NCBI RefSeq assembly: GCF_025195095.1
Contig: NZ_JANAVZ010000004.1
Location: 329,616 to 393,615 of the forward strand
Direction of reading: 5' to 3'
Length of the DNA: 64,000 nucleotides
From: Paracoccus maritimus
GTDB taxonomy: Bacteria; Pseudomonadota; Alphaproteobacteria; Rhodobacterales; Rhodobacteraceae
Under the pieces are notes generated by a model. That model searched no databases, was not told where the DNA came from, and was given only the letters and a program-made list of their open reading frames with translations. How positions within the stretch are numbered: the stretch's first letter is position 1; each line of letters starts with the position of its first letter. This document shows, in pieces, positions 9,002 through 17,378 of this stretch. A program made the position numbers and the translations under genes.

Positions 9002-10180
9002 ATGGATACCGGTCATATTCCCTTCGGCACCCCCGGCACCCCACTTGCCGCGAAGGACGACGATCTAGGCATTCTTCGTCTCATCCGTTCCCGGCGCGTC
9101 GGCCCCGCGACGTTTCATCGACTGCTTGCCGAACACGGCAGCGCCGCTGCCGCGCTTGAGGCGTTGCCCGCCATCGCGGCGGCAGCCGGGGTCAAGGACT
9201 ATCAGGCCTGCCCCGAAGGCGTCGCGGCGGCGGAGTTGGCGGCGGGCCGCAAGGCCGGTGCACGCCTGGTCCGCTGCGATTCGCCGCTGTATCCCGACGC
9301 GCTGCGCCAGATCGACGGCGCGCCTCCGGTGCTGTGGGTCCGCGGTGATCCGCATTGGCTGTCGCGCGATCCTGTCGCGGTGATCGGCGCGCGCAACGCG
9401 TCGTCGCTGGGGCTGCGCATGGCCCGCGGCATGGCGGCCGGTCTGGGCGAATGCGGCTGCACGGTCGTCGCCGGACTGGCGCGCGGGGTGGATACCGCGG
9501 CGCACAACGCCAGCCTACCCACCGGAACCGTCGCCGTGATGGCAGGCGGAGTCGATGTCATCTACCCCGCCGAAAACGTCGTGCTGGCAGCCCAGATCGC
9601 GGAAAAAGGCGTCCTTGTTTCCGAACAGCCGCCGGGAACGGAACCCGCCGCACGACATTTCCCAACCCGCAACCGCATCATCTCGGGCCTGTCGCGCGCG
9701 GTGGTGGTGATCGAGGCTGCACATCGCTCGGGCACGCTGATTACCGCCAGGAACGCGCTGGATCAGGGGCGCGAGGTGATGGCGGTGCCCGGACATCCGA
9801 TGGATGCCCGCGCGGCAGGGTGCAACCTGCTGATCCGCGACGGTGCATTGCTGGTCCGCAGCGCCGGCGACGTGGTCGCGGCACTGGCCGAGCGCGGCGA
9901 GGCGCCCGTGACGCGATCCGATGATCCGGCGCCGCGCAACCGGCCTGGCACCGCGCCGCGCGCCAACGACGCGATCAGGACTACGGTCAACCGGGATGCC
10001 GGCGGCCCCGCTCAACTGGAAGCCCGGATCCTGTCGCGCCTGACCCCAAGCCCGACGGAGGAAAACGACCTGATCCGCGATCTTGGCGTCCCCGCCTCAA
10101 GCGCCAGCGCCGCGATCCTGTCGCTTGAGCTGCAGGGACGTCTGACGCGGCTTGCGGGCGGTCGTCTGGCGCTCAGTTGA
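9002..10180 (+). CDS. dprA: DNA-processing protein DprA
   Basis: A 392-residue protein with an N-terminal helical domain, the DprA Rossmann fold (PVAVIGARNASSLG at about 124-137, GLARGVDTAAH at 158-168, HFPTRNRIISGLS), and a C-terminal winged helix at about 335-390 (LSRLTPSPTEENDLI). DprA binds incoming single-stranded DNA and loads RecA in natural transformation. Many non-competent bacteria also carry it. GGCGGAGGCAGC just before the ATG gives a plausible ribosome site. It runs in the same direction as topA, 82 bases upstream. Confidence 0.95.
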   Translation: MDTGHIPFGTPGTPLAAKDDDLGILRLIRSRRVGPATFHRLLAEHGSAAAALEALPAIAAAAGVKDYQACPEGVAAAELAAGRKAGARLVRCDSPLYPDALRQIDGAPPVLWVRGDPHWLSRDPVAVIGARNASSLGLRMARGMAAGLGECGCTVVAGLARGVDTAAHNASLPTGTVAVMAGGVDVIYPAENVVLAAQIAEKGVLVSEQPPGTEPAARHFPTRNRIISGLSRAVVVIEAAHRSGTLITARNALDQGREVMAVPGHPMDARAAGCNLLIRDGALLVRSAGDVVAALAERGEAPVTRSDDPAPRNRPGTAPRANDAIRTTVNRDAGGPAQLEARILSRLTPSPTEENDLIRDLGVPASSASAAILSLELQGRLTRLAGGRLALS

Positions 10181-10202
10181 ACGGCCTCGAATTCGCCGAC
10201 CG

Positions 10203-10231
10203 TTGACAGTCCCCGGCCCCGCACCCATGTT
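10203..10231 (+). promoter_or_regulatory. Candidate sigma-70 promoter for topA
   Basis: A perfect TTGACA at 10203-10208 is followed after 17 bases by CATGTT (three of six matches to the -10 consensus). The topA ATG is 31 bases further on. The -35 match is strong and the -10 weak, so this is tentative. Confidence 0.35.
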
Positions 10232-10262
10232 GCCGCCCCATTGAACGGTCCCTGAGGTGCAA

Positions 10263-12938
10263 ATGCCCGTCGTCGTCGTCGAGTCCCCGGCCAAGGCCAA
10301 AACCATCGAGAAATATCTCGGCGGCGACTATCGTGTTCTGGCGAGTTTCGGCCATGTCCGAGACCTGCCGCCCAAGGATGGCAGTGTCGATCCGGATGCC
10401 GATTTCGCGATGAAATGGGAAGTCGCCAGCGACAGCAAGAAACACTTGAAGGCCATCCGCGACGCGCTGAAGGATGATCAGAGCCTGATCCTGGCCACCG
10501 ACCCCGACCGCGAGGGAGAGGCGATCAGCTGGCACCTGCTGGAGGCCCTTGCCCCGGCACTGAAGAAGGGCAGCGAGGTCAACCGCGTCACCTTCAACGC
10601 GATCACCAAGACCGCCGTCAGCGAGGCGATGAAGAATCCGCGCCAGATCGACCAGGCGCTGGTCGATGCCTATCTGGCGCGGCGCGCCCTGGACTATCTG
10701 GTAGGGTTCAATCTGTCGCCCGTGCTGTGGCGCAAGCTGCCGGGCGCGAAGTCGGCCGGACGCGTGCAGTCGGTCTGCCTGCGGCTGATCGTTGACCGCG
10801 AGATGGAGATCGAGGCGTTCAAGCCCCGCGAATACTGGTCCGTTCATGCAAGGCTGGCGACACCCGGCGGAAACGAATACGACGCGCAGCTGGTCTCGCT
10901 GGCCGGGTCCAAGCTGGACCGCTTCGATCTGCCCGAAGCCGAAAAGGCCGCGATGGCGGTCAGCGCGCTGTCGTCTCGGGATCTGAAGGTCTCGGGCGTG
11001 GTGGCCAAGCCCGCCAGCCGCAATCCCTGGCCGCCCTTCATGACCTCGACCCTGCAGCAAGAGGCCAGCCGCAAGATGGGCATGGGCGCCAAGGCCTGCA
11101 TGTCGGCGGCGCAGCGCCTGTATGAGGCAGGGCTGATCACCTATATGCGAACCGACGGCATCGACATGGCGCCCGAGGCGGTGATGGCCGCCCGCGACGC
11201 GATCAAGGCCAAGTTCGGCGAGAATTACCTGCCCAAATCGCCGCGCATGTACAAGAACAAGGCCAAGAACGCGCAGGAAGCCCACGAATGCATCCGGCCC
11301 ACCGACATGATGCTGTCGCCCGACAAGCTGAAGGTCAGCGCCGAGGATCAGCGCAAGCTGTATGATCTGATCTGGAAGCGCAGCATCGCCAGCCAGATGG
11401 AAGCGGCGCGGATGGAACGCACCACCGTGGATATCGAAAGCCCGGATCGGCAGGTCGGCCTGCGCGCGACGGGTCAGGTGATGCTGTTCGACGGGTTCCT
11501 GCGCGTCTATGATCAGGGCCGCGACGATGACGAGGGCGAAGACAGCGCGCGCCTTCCCGCCATCACCGAAGGCGAGGAAGCGAAACTGGTCACCAAGGCG
11601 TTCGAGCCTGAATTCACCAAGGCCCGCGACAAGGGGGGCGACGCACCGGACGCACCATCAGGGCAGCGCGCGGCACCGGGATTGCTGATGAACGACGCGG
11701 CTTCGACCGCCGCCCGCCAGCATTTCACACAACCCCCGCCCCGCTATACCGAGGCAACACTGGTCAAGCGCATGGAAGAACTGGGCATCGGCCGCCCCTC
11801 GACCTATGCCAGCATCGTGACCACGATCCAGGACCGCGAATATGTCCGCAAGGACAAGAACCGCCTGATCGCCGAGGACAAGGGCCGGTTGGTCACGACT
11901 TTCCTTGTGAAATATTTCCCGCGCTATGTCAGCTATGACTTCACCGCCGATCTTGAGAACGAACTGGACGAGATCAGCGCCGGCGACCTGATCTGGCGCG
12001 ACGTCCTGGGGCGCTTCTGGAAGGATTTCTCGAAGGCGCTTGAAGGCACGTCAGACTTGCGGATCTCCGAGGTTCTGGATGCGATCGACGACGCGCTGGC
12101 CCCGCATCTTTACCCACCACGCGCCGATGGCGGCGATCCGCGCGAATGTCCGCTGTGCGGCAAGGGCCGCCTGAACCTGAAGACCGCACGATCGGGTGGC
12201 GCCTTCATCGGCTGTTCGAACTATCCCGAATGCCGCTTTACCCGGCCATTGTCGGCACCCGACGGGGAAGAGCCCGTGGGCGACCGCATTCTGGGAGAGG
12301 ACGACGGTGACCAGATCAGCCTGAAGACCGGACGCTTCGGCCCCTATGTTCAGCGCGGCGAGGCCACGGAAGACACGCCGAAGCCGCCGCGCGCGTCGAT
12401 CCCGAAAGGCTGGGATGCGGCGGCCTTGGATCTGGACAAGGCGCTGCAACTGCTGTCGCTGCCGCGCTCTATTGGTCCGCATCCCGACGACGGAGTGCTG
12501 ATCGAGGCGGGAATCGGGCGCTATGGCCCCTATGTGAAGCATGACCGGAAATACGCGAACCTGCCGGATGTGGACGAAGTGTTCACCATCGGCATGAACC
12601 GCGCGGTCGAGGTTCTGGCGGCCAAGCAGACGCGCGGCCGCGCCGCAGCCGCTGCCCCGCTGAAAGAGCTTGGAGATCATCCTGATGGCGGTGCGATTCA
12701 GGTGATGAACGGCCGCTATGGCCCCTACGTAAAGTGGGAAAAGATCAACGCGACCCTGCCACGCGACGTCTCTCCCGATGAGATCACCAAGGAAGAGGCG
12801 CTTGAACTGATCGCGGCCAAGGCTGCTAAATCACCCAAGAAGGCAGCCAGGAAACCCGCCGCGAAGAAAGCGACGGCGAAGAAGCCTGCTGCAAAGAAGC
12901 CGGCAGCGAAGAAACCCGCCAAGAAGACCTCTGAATAG
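10263..12938 (+). CDS. topA: DNA topoisomerase I (type IA)
   Basis: Relaxes negative supercoils. The Toprim domain has E7 and the D80-x-D82-x-E84 triad (TDPDREGE). The catalytic tyrosine is Y294 in GLITYMRTDG. One four-Cys zinc finger begins near residue 628 (CPLCGKG to CSNYPEC), and several topoisomerase-C repeats with a GRYGPYVK-type motif follow. The last 35 or so residues are a Lys/Ala/Pro tail with repeated KKPAAKKPA units, resembling histone H1 tails. GAGGTG sits four bases before the ATG at 10263. An in-frame GTG two codons earlier overlaps that ribosome site and is less likely. Length is about 891 residues. Confidence 0.97.
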   Translation: MPVVVVESPAKAKTIEKYLGGDYRVLASFGHVRDLPPKDGSVDPDADFAMKWEVASDSKKHLKAIRDALKDDQSLILATDPDREGEAISWHLLEALAPALKKGSEVNRVTFNAITKTAVSEAMKNPRQIDQALVDAYLARRALDYLVGFNLSPVLWRKLPGAKSAGRVQSVCLRLIVDREMEIEAFKPREYWSVHARLATPGGNEYDAQLVSLAGSKLDRFDLPEAEKAAMAVSALSSRDLKVSGVVAKPASRNPWPPFMTSTLQQEASRKMGMGAKACMSAAQRLYEAGLITYMRTDGIDMAPEAVMAARDAIKAKFGENYLPKSPRMYKNKAKNAQEAHECIRPTDMMLSPDKLKVSAEDQRKLYDLIWKRSIASQMEAARMERTTVDIESPDRQVGLRATGQVMLFDGFLRVYDQGRDDDEGEDSARLPAITEGEEAKLVTKAFEPEFTKARDKGGDAPDAPSGQRAAPGLLMNDAASTAARQHFTQPPPRYTEATLVKRMEELGIGRPSTYASIVTTIQDREYVRKDKNRLIAEDKGRLVTTFLVKYFPRYVSYDFTADLENELDEISAGDLIWRDVLGRFWKDFSKALEGTSDLRISEVLDAIDDALAPHLYPPRADGGDPRECPLCGKGRLNLKTARSGGAFIGCSNYPECRFTRPLSAPDGEEPVGDRILGEDDGDQISLKTGRFGPYVQRGEATEDTPKPPRASIPKGWDAAALDLDKALQLLSLPRSIGPHPDDGVLIEAGIGRYGPYVKHDRKYANLPDVDEVFTIGMNRAVEVLAAKQTRGRAAAAAPLKELGDHPDGGAIQVMNGRYGPYVKWEKINATLPRDVSPDEITKEEALELIAAKAAKSPKKAARKPAAKKATAKKPAAKKPAAKKPAKKTSE

Positions 12939-12950
12939 CCCGGACAGTGG

Positions 12951-13676
12951 TCAGCGCAGATCCTCGGCGATCTGTGCGGCCGCATCCAGAAAACGCTCTC
13001 GCACCGGCGCGGCATGCGGGTTTTCGCGCAGGATGGTGCGCAGTAGTTCCGGCGAGTCCGCCCCGACCATCCCTGCGGCCTGGACCAGATGACGGAAGCT
13101 GGCGGTGGTCAGGCGGTCGGGCATTGGCCCAAGCTGCGAAATCCCGCGCGCGACCAGATGCGTCAGCCCCTGCACTACCGCCATCTCGCGGTCATGCTGA
13201 TCGGGCGTCGTGCGCAGGACCCGCAGTCCCATGCGTCGCAGCAGCGCCGCGGCACGCCTGTGTCCCGACCCGCGCAGCGGACACCAGGCGATACGATGCC
13301 CGTCCAGCCCGTCGCGTGCGCTTTCCGGGCCGAACAGCGGATGGCTGGCGACGATCTGAACATGACCTGGCAGGATGTTCTGCATCATCTGCGCCGGGCG
13401 GATCTTCACCGATGCGACATCAACGACCATCGCGCCGGGCGAAAGATGCGGCGCGATCTGGTGCAGCACATCCTCCATCCGCGACAGCGGCACCGCCAGA
13501 ACGACGATATGGCAGCGCGCGGCGTCCTCCAGATCGACCTGCGGCAGATCATTGGCACGCATCACCGGGTCGCAGACGCAAACCGGTATGTGATGGCGCA
13601 GATGGCGCGCGATCAGTTGACCGAACGCACCGAAGCCGATGACGGCAAGGCGCGGAATTTCCGGGTGGTGAAACAC
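12951..13676 (-). CDS. Prephenate/arogenate dehydrogenase-type protein
   Basis: An NAD(P)-binding protein of about 241 residues with the dinucleotide motif GFGAFGQLIARHL, followed by VDVASVK, SHPLFGPESA and GLTHLVARG, all features of prephenate dehydrogenase (tyrosine biosynthesis). It is shorter than typical TyrA proteins (about 280-370), ending after a reduced helical dimerisation domain, so activity on prephenate is inferred. The longest frame starts with TTG at 13694. A GTG at 13674-13676 lies seven bases behind an AAAGG and is the better start. It is convergent with topA, with a gap of only 12 bases. Confidence 0.8.
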   Translation of the reverse strand: MFHHPEIPRLAVIGFGAFGQLIARHLRHHIPVCVCDPVMRANDLPQVDLEDAARCHIVVLAVPLSRMEDVLHQIAPHLSPGAMVVDVASVKIRPAQMMQNILPGHVQIVASHPLFGPESARDGLDGHRIAWCPLRGSGHRRAAALLRRMGLRVLRTTPDQHDREMAVVQGLTHLVARGISQLGPMPDRLTTASFRHLVQAAGMVGADSPELLRTILRENPHAAPVRERFLDAAAQIAEDLR

Positions 13677-13743
13677 GGCAGGACCTTTCGACAAGGCGCA
13701 AGGTCGTGATGTTCTTTTCCGATCAACCGCACGGCCCGCGCGG

Positions 13744-13770
13744 TTGACATGATTGTGCCCCCGCTATGAT
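13744..13770 (+). promoter_or_regulatory. Candidate sigma-70 promoter upstream of scoAB
   Basis: TTGACA (13744-13749) and TATGAT (13765-13770) match the consensus closely, but the spacer is only 15 bases. A second TTGACA at 13879-13884 has only a weak -10 (CATGAC, 17-base spacer). The 170-base leader from the first element contains an imperfect ATGCCAC...GTGGCAT inverted repeat near 13816-13844. Confidence 0.4.
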
Positions 13771-13941
13771 TGCGGGCGGCGATACAGGGAAAAGATGGCA
13801 TTTCTGCGGTTCATGCCACTCAGATGGGCCAGCGGGTGGCATGATGTCAAGTCCTGCCGCTAACAGCGGGCGGTCCGATTGACACCGGTTGGTCGGCGGG
13901 CCATGACTTCTGCCGAACCTGTATCCATGAGGGGAGGACCG

Positions 13942-14646
13942 ATGAAAAAGGTCTATGCCAATGCAACCGAGGCCCTGGACGGTCTCTTGCATGACGGGAT
14001 GTTCATCTCGGCCGGGGGGTTCGGCCTTTGCGGCATCCCCGAATTGCTGATCGACGCGATCGTGGACAGCGGCGTCAAGGAACTGACCATCGCCAGCAAC
14101 AATTGCGGGATCGACGGCTTCGGCCTGGGCAAGCTGCTGGATACCAAGCAGATCAAGAAGATGCTCAGCTCTTATGTCGGCGAGAATGCCGAATTCATGC
14201 GCCAGTATCTGTCGGGCGAGCTTGAGCTGGAGTTCAATCCCCAAGGCACGCTGGCCGAACGGATGCGCGCCGGCGGCAGCGGCATTCCGGGCTTCTACAC
14301 CAAGACCGGCGTGGGCACCCGGATCGCCGAGGGCAAGGAAGTGAAGATCTTCGACGGCGAGGAATACATCCTGGAACGCGGCATTGTCGCGGATCTGTCG
14401 ATCGTGAAGGCGTGGAAGGCCGACGACACCGGCAATCTTGTGTTCCGCAAGACCGCCCGCAACTTCAACCCGCCCGCCGCCATGTCGGGCAAGATCTGCG
14501 TCGCCGAGGTCGAGGAGATCGTGCCGCGCGGTTCCCTGGACCCCGACCACATCCACCTGCCCGGCATCTATGTGCATCGCCTGATTCAGGGCCAGCACGA
14601 GAAGCGGATCGAGAAGATCACCACCCGCAAGCGTGAGGAGGTCTGA
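13942..14646 (+). CDS. scoA: 3-oxoacid CoA-transferase subunit A
   Basis: A 234-residue alpha subunit of a succinyl-CoA:3-ketoacid (acetoacetate) CoA transferase, which moves CoA between succinate and acetoacetate in ketone-body and PHB turnover. The glycine-rich [12 protein letters not shown] near the N-terminus, [12 protein letters not shown] and [11 protein letters not shown] are family hallmarks. The frame opens 21 codons earlier, but GGGGAGG six bases ahead of the ATG at 13942 and the family start MKKVY fix the start. The stop is separated from scoB by one base. Related transferases of aromatic catabolism (PcaI) cannot be excluded by sequence alone. Confidence 0.93.
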   Translation: MKKVYANATEALDGLLHDGMFISAGGFGLCGIPELLIDAIVDSGVKELTIASNNCGIDGFGLGKLLDTKQIKKMLSSYVGENAEFMRQYLSGELELEFNPQGTLAERMRAGGSGIPGFYTKTGVGTRIAEGKEVKIFDGEEYILERGIVADLSIVKAWKADDTGNLVFRKTARNFNPPAAMSGKICVAEVEEIVPRGSLDPDHIHLPGIYVHRLIQGQHEKRIEKITTRKREEV

Positions 14647-14647
14647 C

Positions 14648-15289
14648 ATGGCCAGTGAACTGAAAGGCTGGGATCGTGACCAGATGGCCGCCCGCGCGGC
14701 CGAGGAACTGGAAGACGGCATGTATGTGAACCTGGGCATCGGCATTCCGACCCTGGTGGCCAACTATGTCGGCGACAAGGACATCACGCTGCAGTCGGAA
14801 AACGGCATGCTGGGGATGGGGCCCTTCCCGTTCGAGGGCGAGGAAGATCCCGACCTGATCAATGCCGGCAAGCAGACCATCACGGAACTCAGCCGCACCT
14901 CGTATTTCGACAGTGCGACAAGCTTCGGCATGATCCGCGGCGGCAAGATCGCGGCCGCCGTGCTGGGCGCGATGGAAGTGGCCGAGAACGGCGACCTGGC
15001 CAACTGGATGATCCCCGGCAAGCTGGTCAAGGGAATGGGCGGCGCGATGGATCTGGTCGCCGGCGTCAAGCGGGTGATCGTCGTGATGGATCACACCAAC
15101 AAGGCCGGCGACTCCAAGCTGTTGAAGGAATGCACGCTGCCGCTGACCGGCAAGGGTGTCGTGAACCGGATCATCACCAATCTGGGTGTGCTGGACGTGG
15201 TCGAGGGCGGGTTGAAGATCGTCGAGACAGCCGACGGCGTGACGGAAGACGATATCCGCGCCGCGACCGAGGCGACGATCGTCGCCTGA
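14648..15289 (+). CDS. scoB: 3-oxoacid CoA-transferase subunit B
   Basis: A 213-residue beta subunit carrying the catalytic glutamate in SENGMLGMG (E51), which forms the enzyme-CoA thioester. GIGIPTLVANY near the start and GKGVVNRIITNLGV toward the end are conserved. GAGGAGGT inside the end of scoA serves as ribosome site for the ATG at 14648, so the two subunits are translated together. The frame is open five codons further upstream without a better start. Confidence 0.94.
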   Translation: MASELKGWDRDQMAARAAEELEDGMYVNLGIGIPTLVANYVGDKDITLQSENGMLGMGPFPFEGEEDPDLINAGKQTITELSRTSYFDSATSFGMIRGGKIAAAVLGAMEVAENGDLANWMIPGKLVKGMGGAMDLVAGVKRVIVVMDHTNKAGDSKLLKECTLPLTGKGVVNRIITNLGVLDVVEGGLKIVETADGVTEDDIRAATEATIVA

Positions 15290-15316
15290 GATCGCATCGC
15301 CGTGCGACACCGATGG

Positions 15317-15384
15317 CGGGGGGCGTTGCCCCCCGTCGCCGATTCCGGCGCCCCCCTCCCCCCGAATACTTGCTCAAAGAAGAA
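15317..15384 (+). other. Hairpin plus conserved-looking intergenic motif after scoB
   Basis: A stem of CGGGGGGC and GCCCCCCG (15317-15324 and 15328-15335, loop GTT) follows the scoB stop by 27 bases. It is followed by a C-rich stretch and CCCCCCGAATACTTGCTC then AAAGAAGAA (15358-15384). From memory, hairpins followed by a CCCCGAGTATTT...AAGAAGAA-like string recur between genes of Rhodobacteraceae; this was not searched. It may be a terminator or a repeat family. The next gene starts 13 bases after it. Confidence 0.5.
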
Positions 15385-15397
15385 TCCGCCGAGGCCG

Positions 15398-15976
15398 ATG
15401 ATGACACCCGATCAGATCAGCGCGCTTTTCACGCGCGACGATGGCACGTTCTTCTGCGCAAGGTGGAACCGGCCGGTCGCGCCGGTGATCTTCGGACTGT
15501 CCGAGGAAACGCTGGACATCTTTCGCAGTGCGATCCGGGCGGGGTTTGCCCATGCGGGCCACCCGGTGACAGACACCGATCCGGAAATGGGCAGCAACCT
15601 GATGCTGTTCTTCATGCGCGACTGGACCGAGCTTGAAGGTATCCCGGACCTGGATCGCCTGACCGGGATGGCCGGTCTGCCATCACGTCTGATCGGATCC
15701 CCGGCAGATCAGTACAGGCTTTTTCGCTTTGACCCGGATGGCGGCATCCGTGCCTGCCTGATCTTCGTCCGGATGTCCGGCGCCTTGGCCGATTCGCACC
15801 CTGCCCGACTGGCCGAGGCGCTTGTGATGCGCAGCGCACTGACCTTCGCGCGCGACGTGACGCCGTCCTCCGAACTGGCGGCGCTCATCCGCGCGGCCTA
15901 TGATCCCGTGCTGCCCGTCACCGCGAACGACCACAGCCACGCGTTGCGCCTTGCCGCGCGCATGGCCCCACGCTGA
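15398..15976 (+). CDS. Uncharacterised protein (unknown family)
   Basis: A protein of about 192 residues that I do not recognise. It starts MMTPDQISALFTRDDGTFFCARW, contains GSNLMLFFMRDWTELEGIPDL and ADQYRLFRFDPDGGIRACLIFVRM, and ends in LRLAARMAPR. It shows no signal peptide, no membrane helix and no obvious catalytic motif, so it is probably cytosolic. Two adjacent ATGs (15398, 15401) are possible; the longer upstream frame runs through the intergenic hairpin and is unlikely to be translated. Codon use matches the neighbours. It lies between scoAB and the Tol-Pal operon in the same orientation and could be a separate transcript. Confidence 0.7.
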   Translation: MMTPDQISALFTRDDGTFFCARWNRPVAPVIFGLSEETLDIFRSAIRAGFAHAGHPVTDTDPEMGSNLMLFFMRDWTELEGIPDLDRLTGMAGLPSRLIGSPADQYRLFRFDPDGGIRACLIFVRMSGALADSHPARLAEALVMRSALTFARDVTPSSELAALIRAAYDPVLPVTANDHSHALRLAARMAPR

Positions 15977-15996
15977 GACGAATCATGTCGCCCGCC

Positions 15997-16058
15997 GCGC
16001 GCGAAGCGCGCCTTCGGCCCAGCGGCAGCGGCCGGGATGGGCCACGCCCATCCCGGCC
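15997..16058 (+). terminator. Two hairpins between the unknown gene and ybgC
   Basis: GCGCGC-GAA-GCGCGC (15997-16011) is followed by a perfect 13-bp stem (16030-16042 with 16046-16058, loop CAC). No T tract follows either one, so classical intrinsic termination is uncertain. They lie 20 bases after the stop of the unknown gene and about 80 before ybgC, so they plausibly insulate the Tol-Pal operon. Confidence 0.5.
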
Positions 16059-16135
16059 CCCTTGCAACAAGCCCGGCTGATGATCCTGGCGTCGGGCAAT
16101 TGCGGGCGGCCTGATGCCGGCCTAGGATGGCCGAC

Positions 16136-16537
16136 ATGAGCCATTCCCTGAACCTGCGCGTCTATTATGAAGACACCGACCTGGCGGGGATCGTCTATTA
16201 CGCCAATTACCTGAAGTTCATCGAGCGAGGACGCTCTGAGTGGCTGCGTGACCTGGGCGTCGATCAGGTCGACATGAAAGAAACCGAGGGACGTGTCTTC
16301 GCAGTGCGACGGATCGAGGCCGACTACCTGCGCCCCGCGCGGTTTGACGACGTGCTACAGGTCGTCACCAGCCTGCATCAGCTGACCGCCGCGCGAGTGG
16401 TGGTGGATCAGGCGGTGCGCTGCGACGGTGACACGCTTTTCACTGCGCGCGTGACGATCGCCTGCCTGGACAGGACCGGTCGCCCCGTCCGGTTGCCGCC
16501 GGCGGTTGGGTCACGGCTGCGACAGGTCCAAACATGA
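16136..16537 (+). CDS. ybgC: Tol-Pal-associated acyl-CoA thioesterase YbgC
   Basis: A hot-dog fold thioesterase of about 133 residues with the 4-hydroxybenzoyl-CoA thioesterase motif YYEDTDLAGIVYYANYLKFIERGR, whose Asp is catalytic. YbgC hydrolyses short-chain acyl-CoA or acyl-ACP and is linked to phospholipid metabolism at the division site. An ATG three codons upstream (16127) is possible. AGGATGG followed by five bases favours 16136. It heads the Tol-Pal operon, as in most Proteobacteria, but here a sulfotransferase-like gene sits between it and tolQ. Confidence 0.93.
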   Translation: MSHSLNLRVYYEDTDLAGIVYYANYLKFIERGRSEWLRDLGVDQVDMKETEGRVFAVRRIEADYLRPARFDDVLQVVTSLHQLTAARVVVDQAVRCDGDTLFTARVTIACLDRTGRPVRLPPAVGSRLRQVQT

Positions 16538-17265
16538 ACGGTCCGCGCCGCATCGCCATGTGGTCCGGTCCGCGCAACCTGTCGACGGCGATGATGCGCA
16601 GCTTCGGCTCACGCGGCGACTGCGCCTGCGTGGACGAGCCCTTTTACGCCCATTATCTGCTGAAGACCGGCCTGCCCCACCCGATGCGCGACCAGGTGAT
16701 CGCCAGCCAGCCCGCCGATTGGCGGGACGTCCTGCCCGCACTAACGACCGAGCCGGCGAAGGCAGACGTCCAGTACCAGAAGCACATGGTTCAGCATATG
16801 CTGCCTGGCATGGATCTGGACTGGACCGATCAGGTCACGAACGTCTTCCTGATCCGCGAACCCGAACGGGTCGCGGCGTCTTTCGCGGCCAAGCGCGGAC
16901 TGCCCGACGCAGCAGAGCTTGGCTTTTCGCGGCAATGGCAGATGTATCGCCAAATGGCAAAGCGCGGCCCCGCACCTGTCGTGATCGACAGTGCCGATAT
17001 CCGCGGCGACCCGGCCCGTGCGCTGCGGGCGCTGTGCAACGCCATCGACATCGCATGGACCGACCGGATGCTGACATGGCCCGCCGGGTCCAGGCCCGAG
17101 GATGGCGTCTGGGGCAAGGTCTGGTACGATGCCGTCAACGCCTCGACCGGGTTTGCAGGGGCCGAGGGGCCGTTGCCGCGGCTTGAAGGTGAACTTGCCA
17201 GCCTGGCTGCGGCGCTGCGTCCCGACTATGAGGCGATCGCTGCCCACAGGCTGCGTCTTGACTGA
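16534..17265 (+). CDS. Sulfotransferase-like P-loop protein
   Basis: A 243-residue protein starting MNGPRRIAMWSGPRNLSTA. The SGPRNLSTAMMRSF segment corresponds to the 5'-phosphosulfate-binding loop of PAPS-dependent sulfotransferases, followed by DEPFYAHYLLKTG. NVFLIREPERVAASF resembles the 3'-phosphate-binding region. Acceptor and activity are unknown; related proteins are annotated only as sulfotransferase family. The ATG overlaps the ybgC stop by four bases (ATGA), so the gene is coupled to ybgC. About 110 bases follow before tolQ. Confidence 0.75.
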   Translation: MNGPRRIAMWSGPRNLSTAMMRSFGSRGDCACVDEPFYAHYLLKTGLPHPMRDQVIASQPADWRDVLPALTTEPAKADVQYQKHMVQHMLPGMDLDWTDQVTNVFLIREPERVAASFAAKRGLPDAAELGFSRQWQMYRQMAKRGPAPVVIDSADIRGDPARALRALCNAIDIAWTDRMLTWPAGSRPEDGVWGKVWYDAVNASTGFAGAEGPLPRLEGELASLAAALRPDYEAIAAHRLRLD

Positions 17266-17378
17266 TCGCCCGCGGGCGGCGAATTGACGGCATTGTGTTG
17301 CAGCAGGGGGTGAAACCGCTGCTAGAGAAGGGCTAGAAGGCCCGGCAAAACGGCGCTCGTGAAGATGAGGCAGTGACG

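Noticed and set aside
8170..9003. Minus-strand frame opposite tldD
   Set aside because: Antisense shadow covering the tldD-dprA junction without recognisable content.
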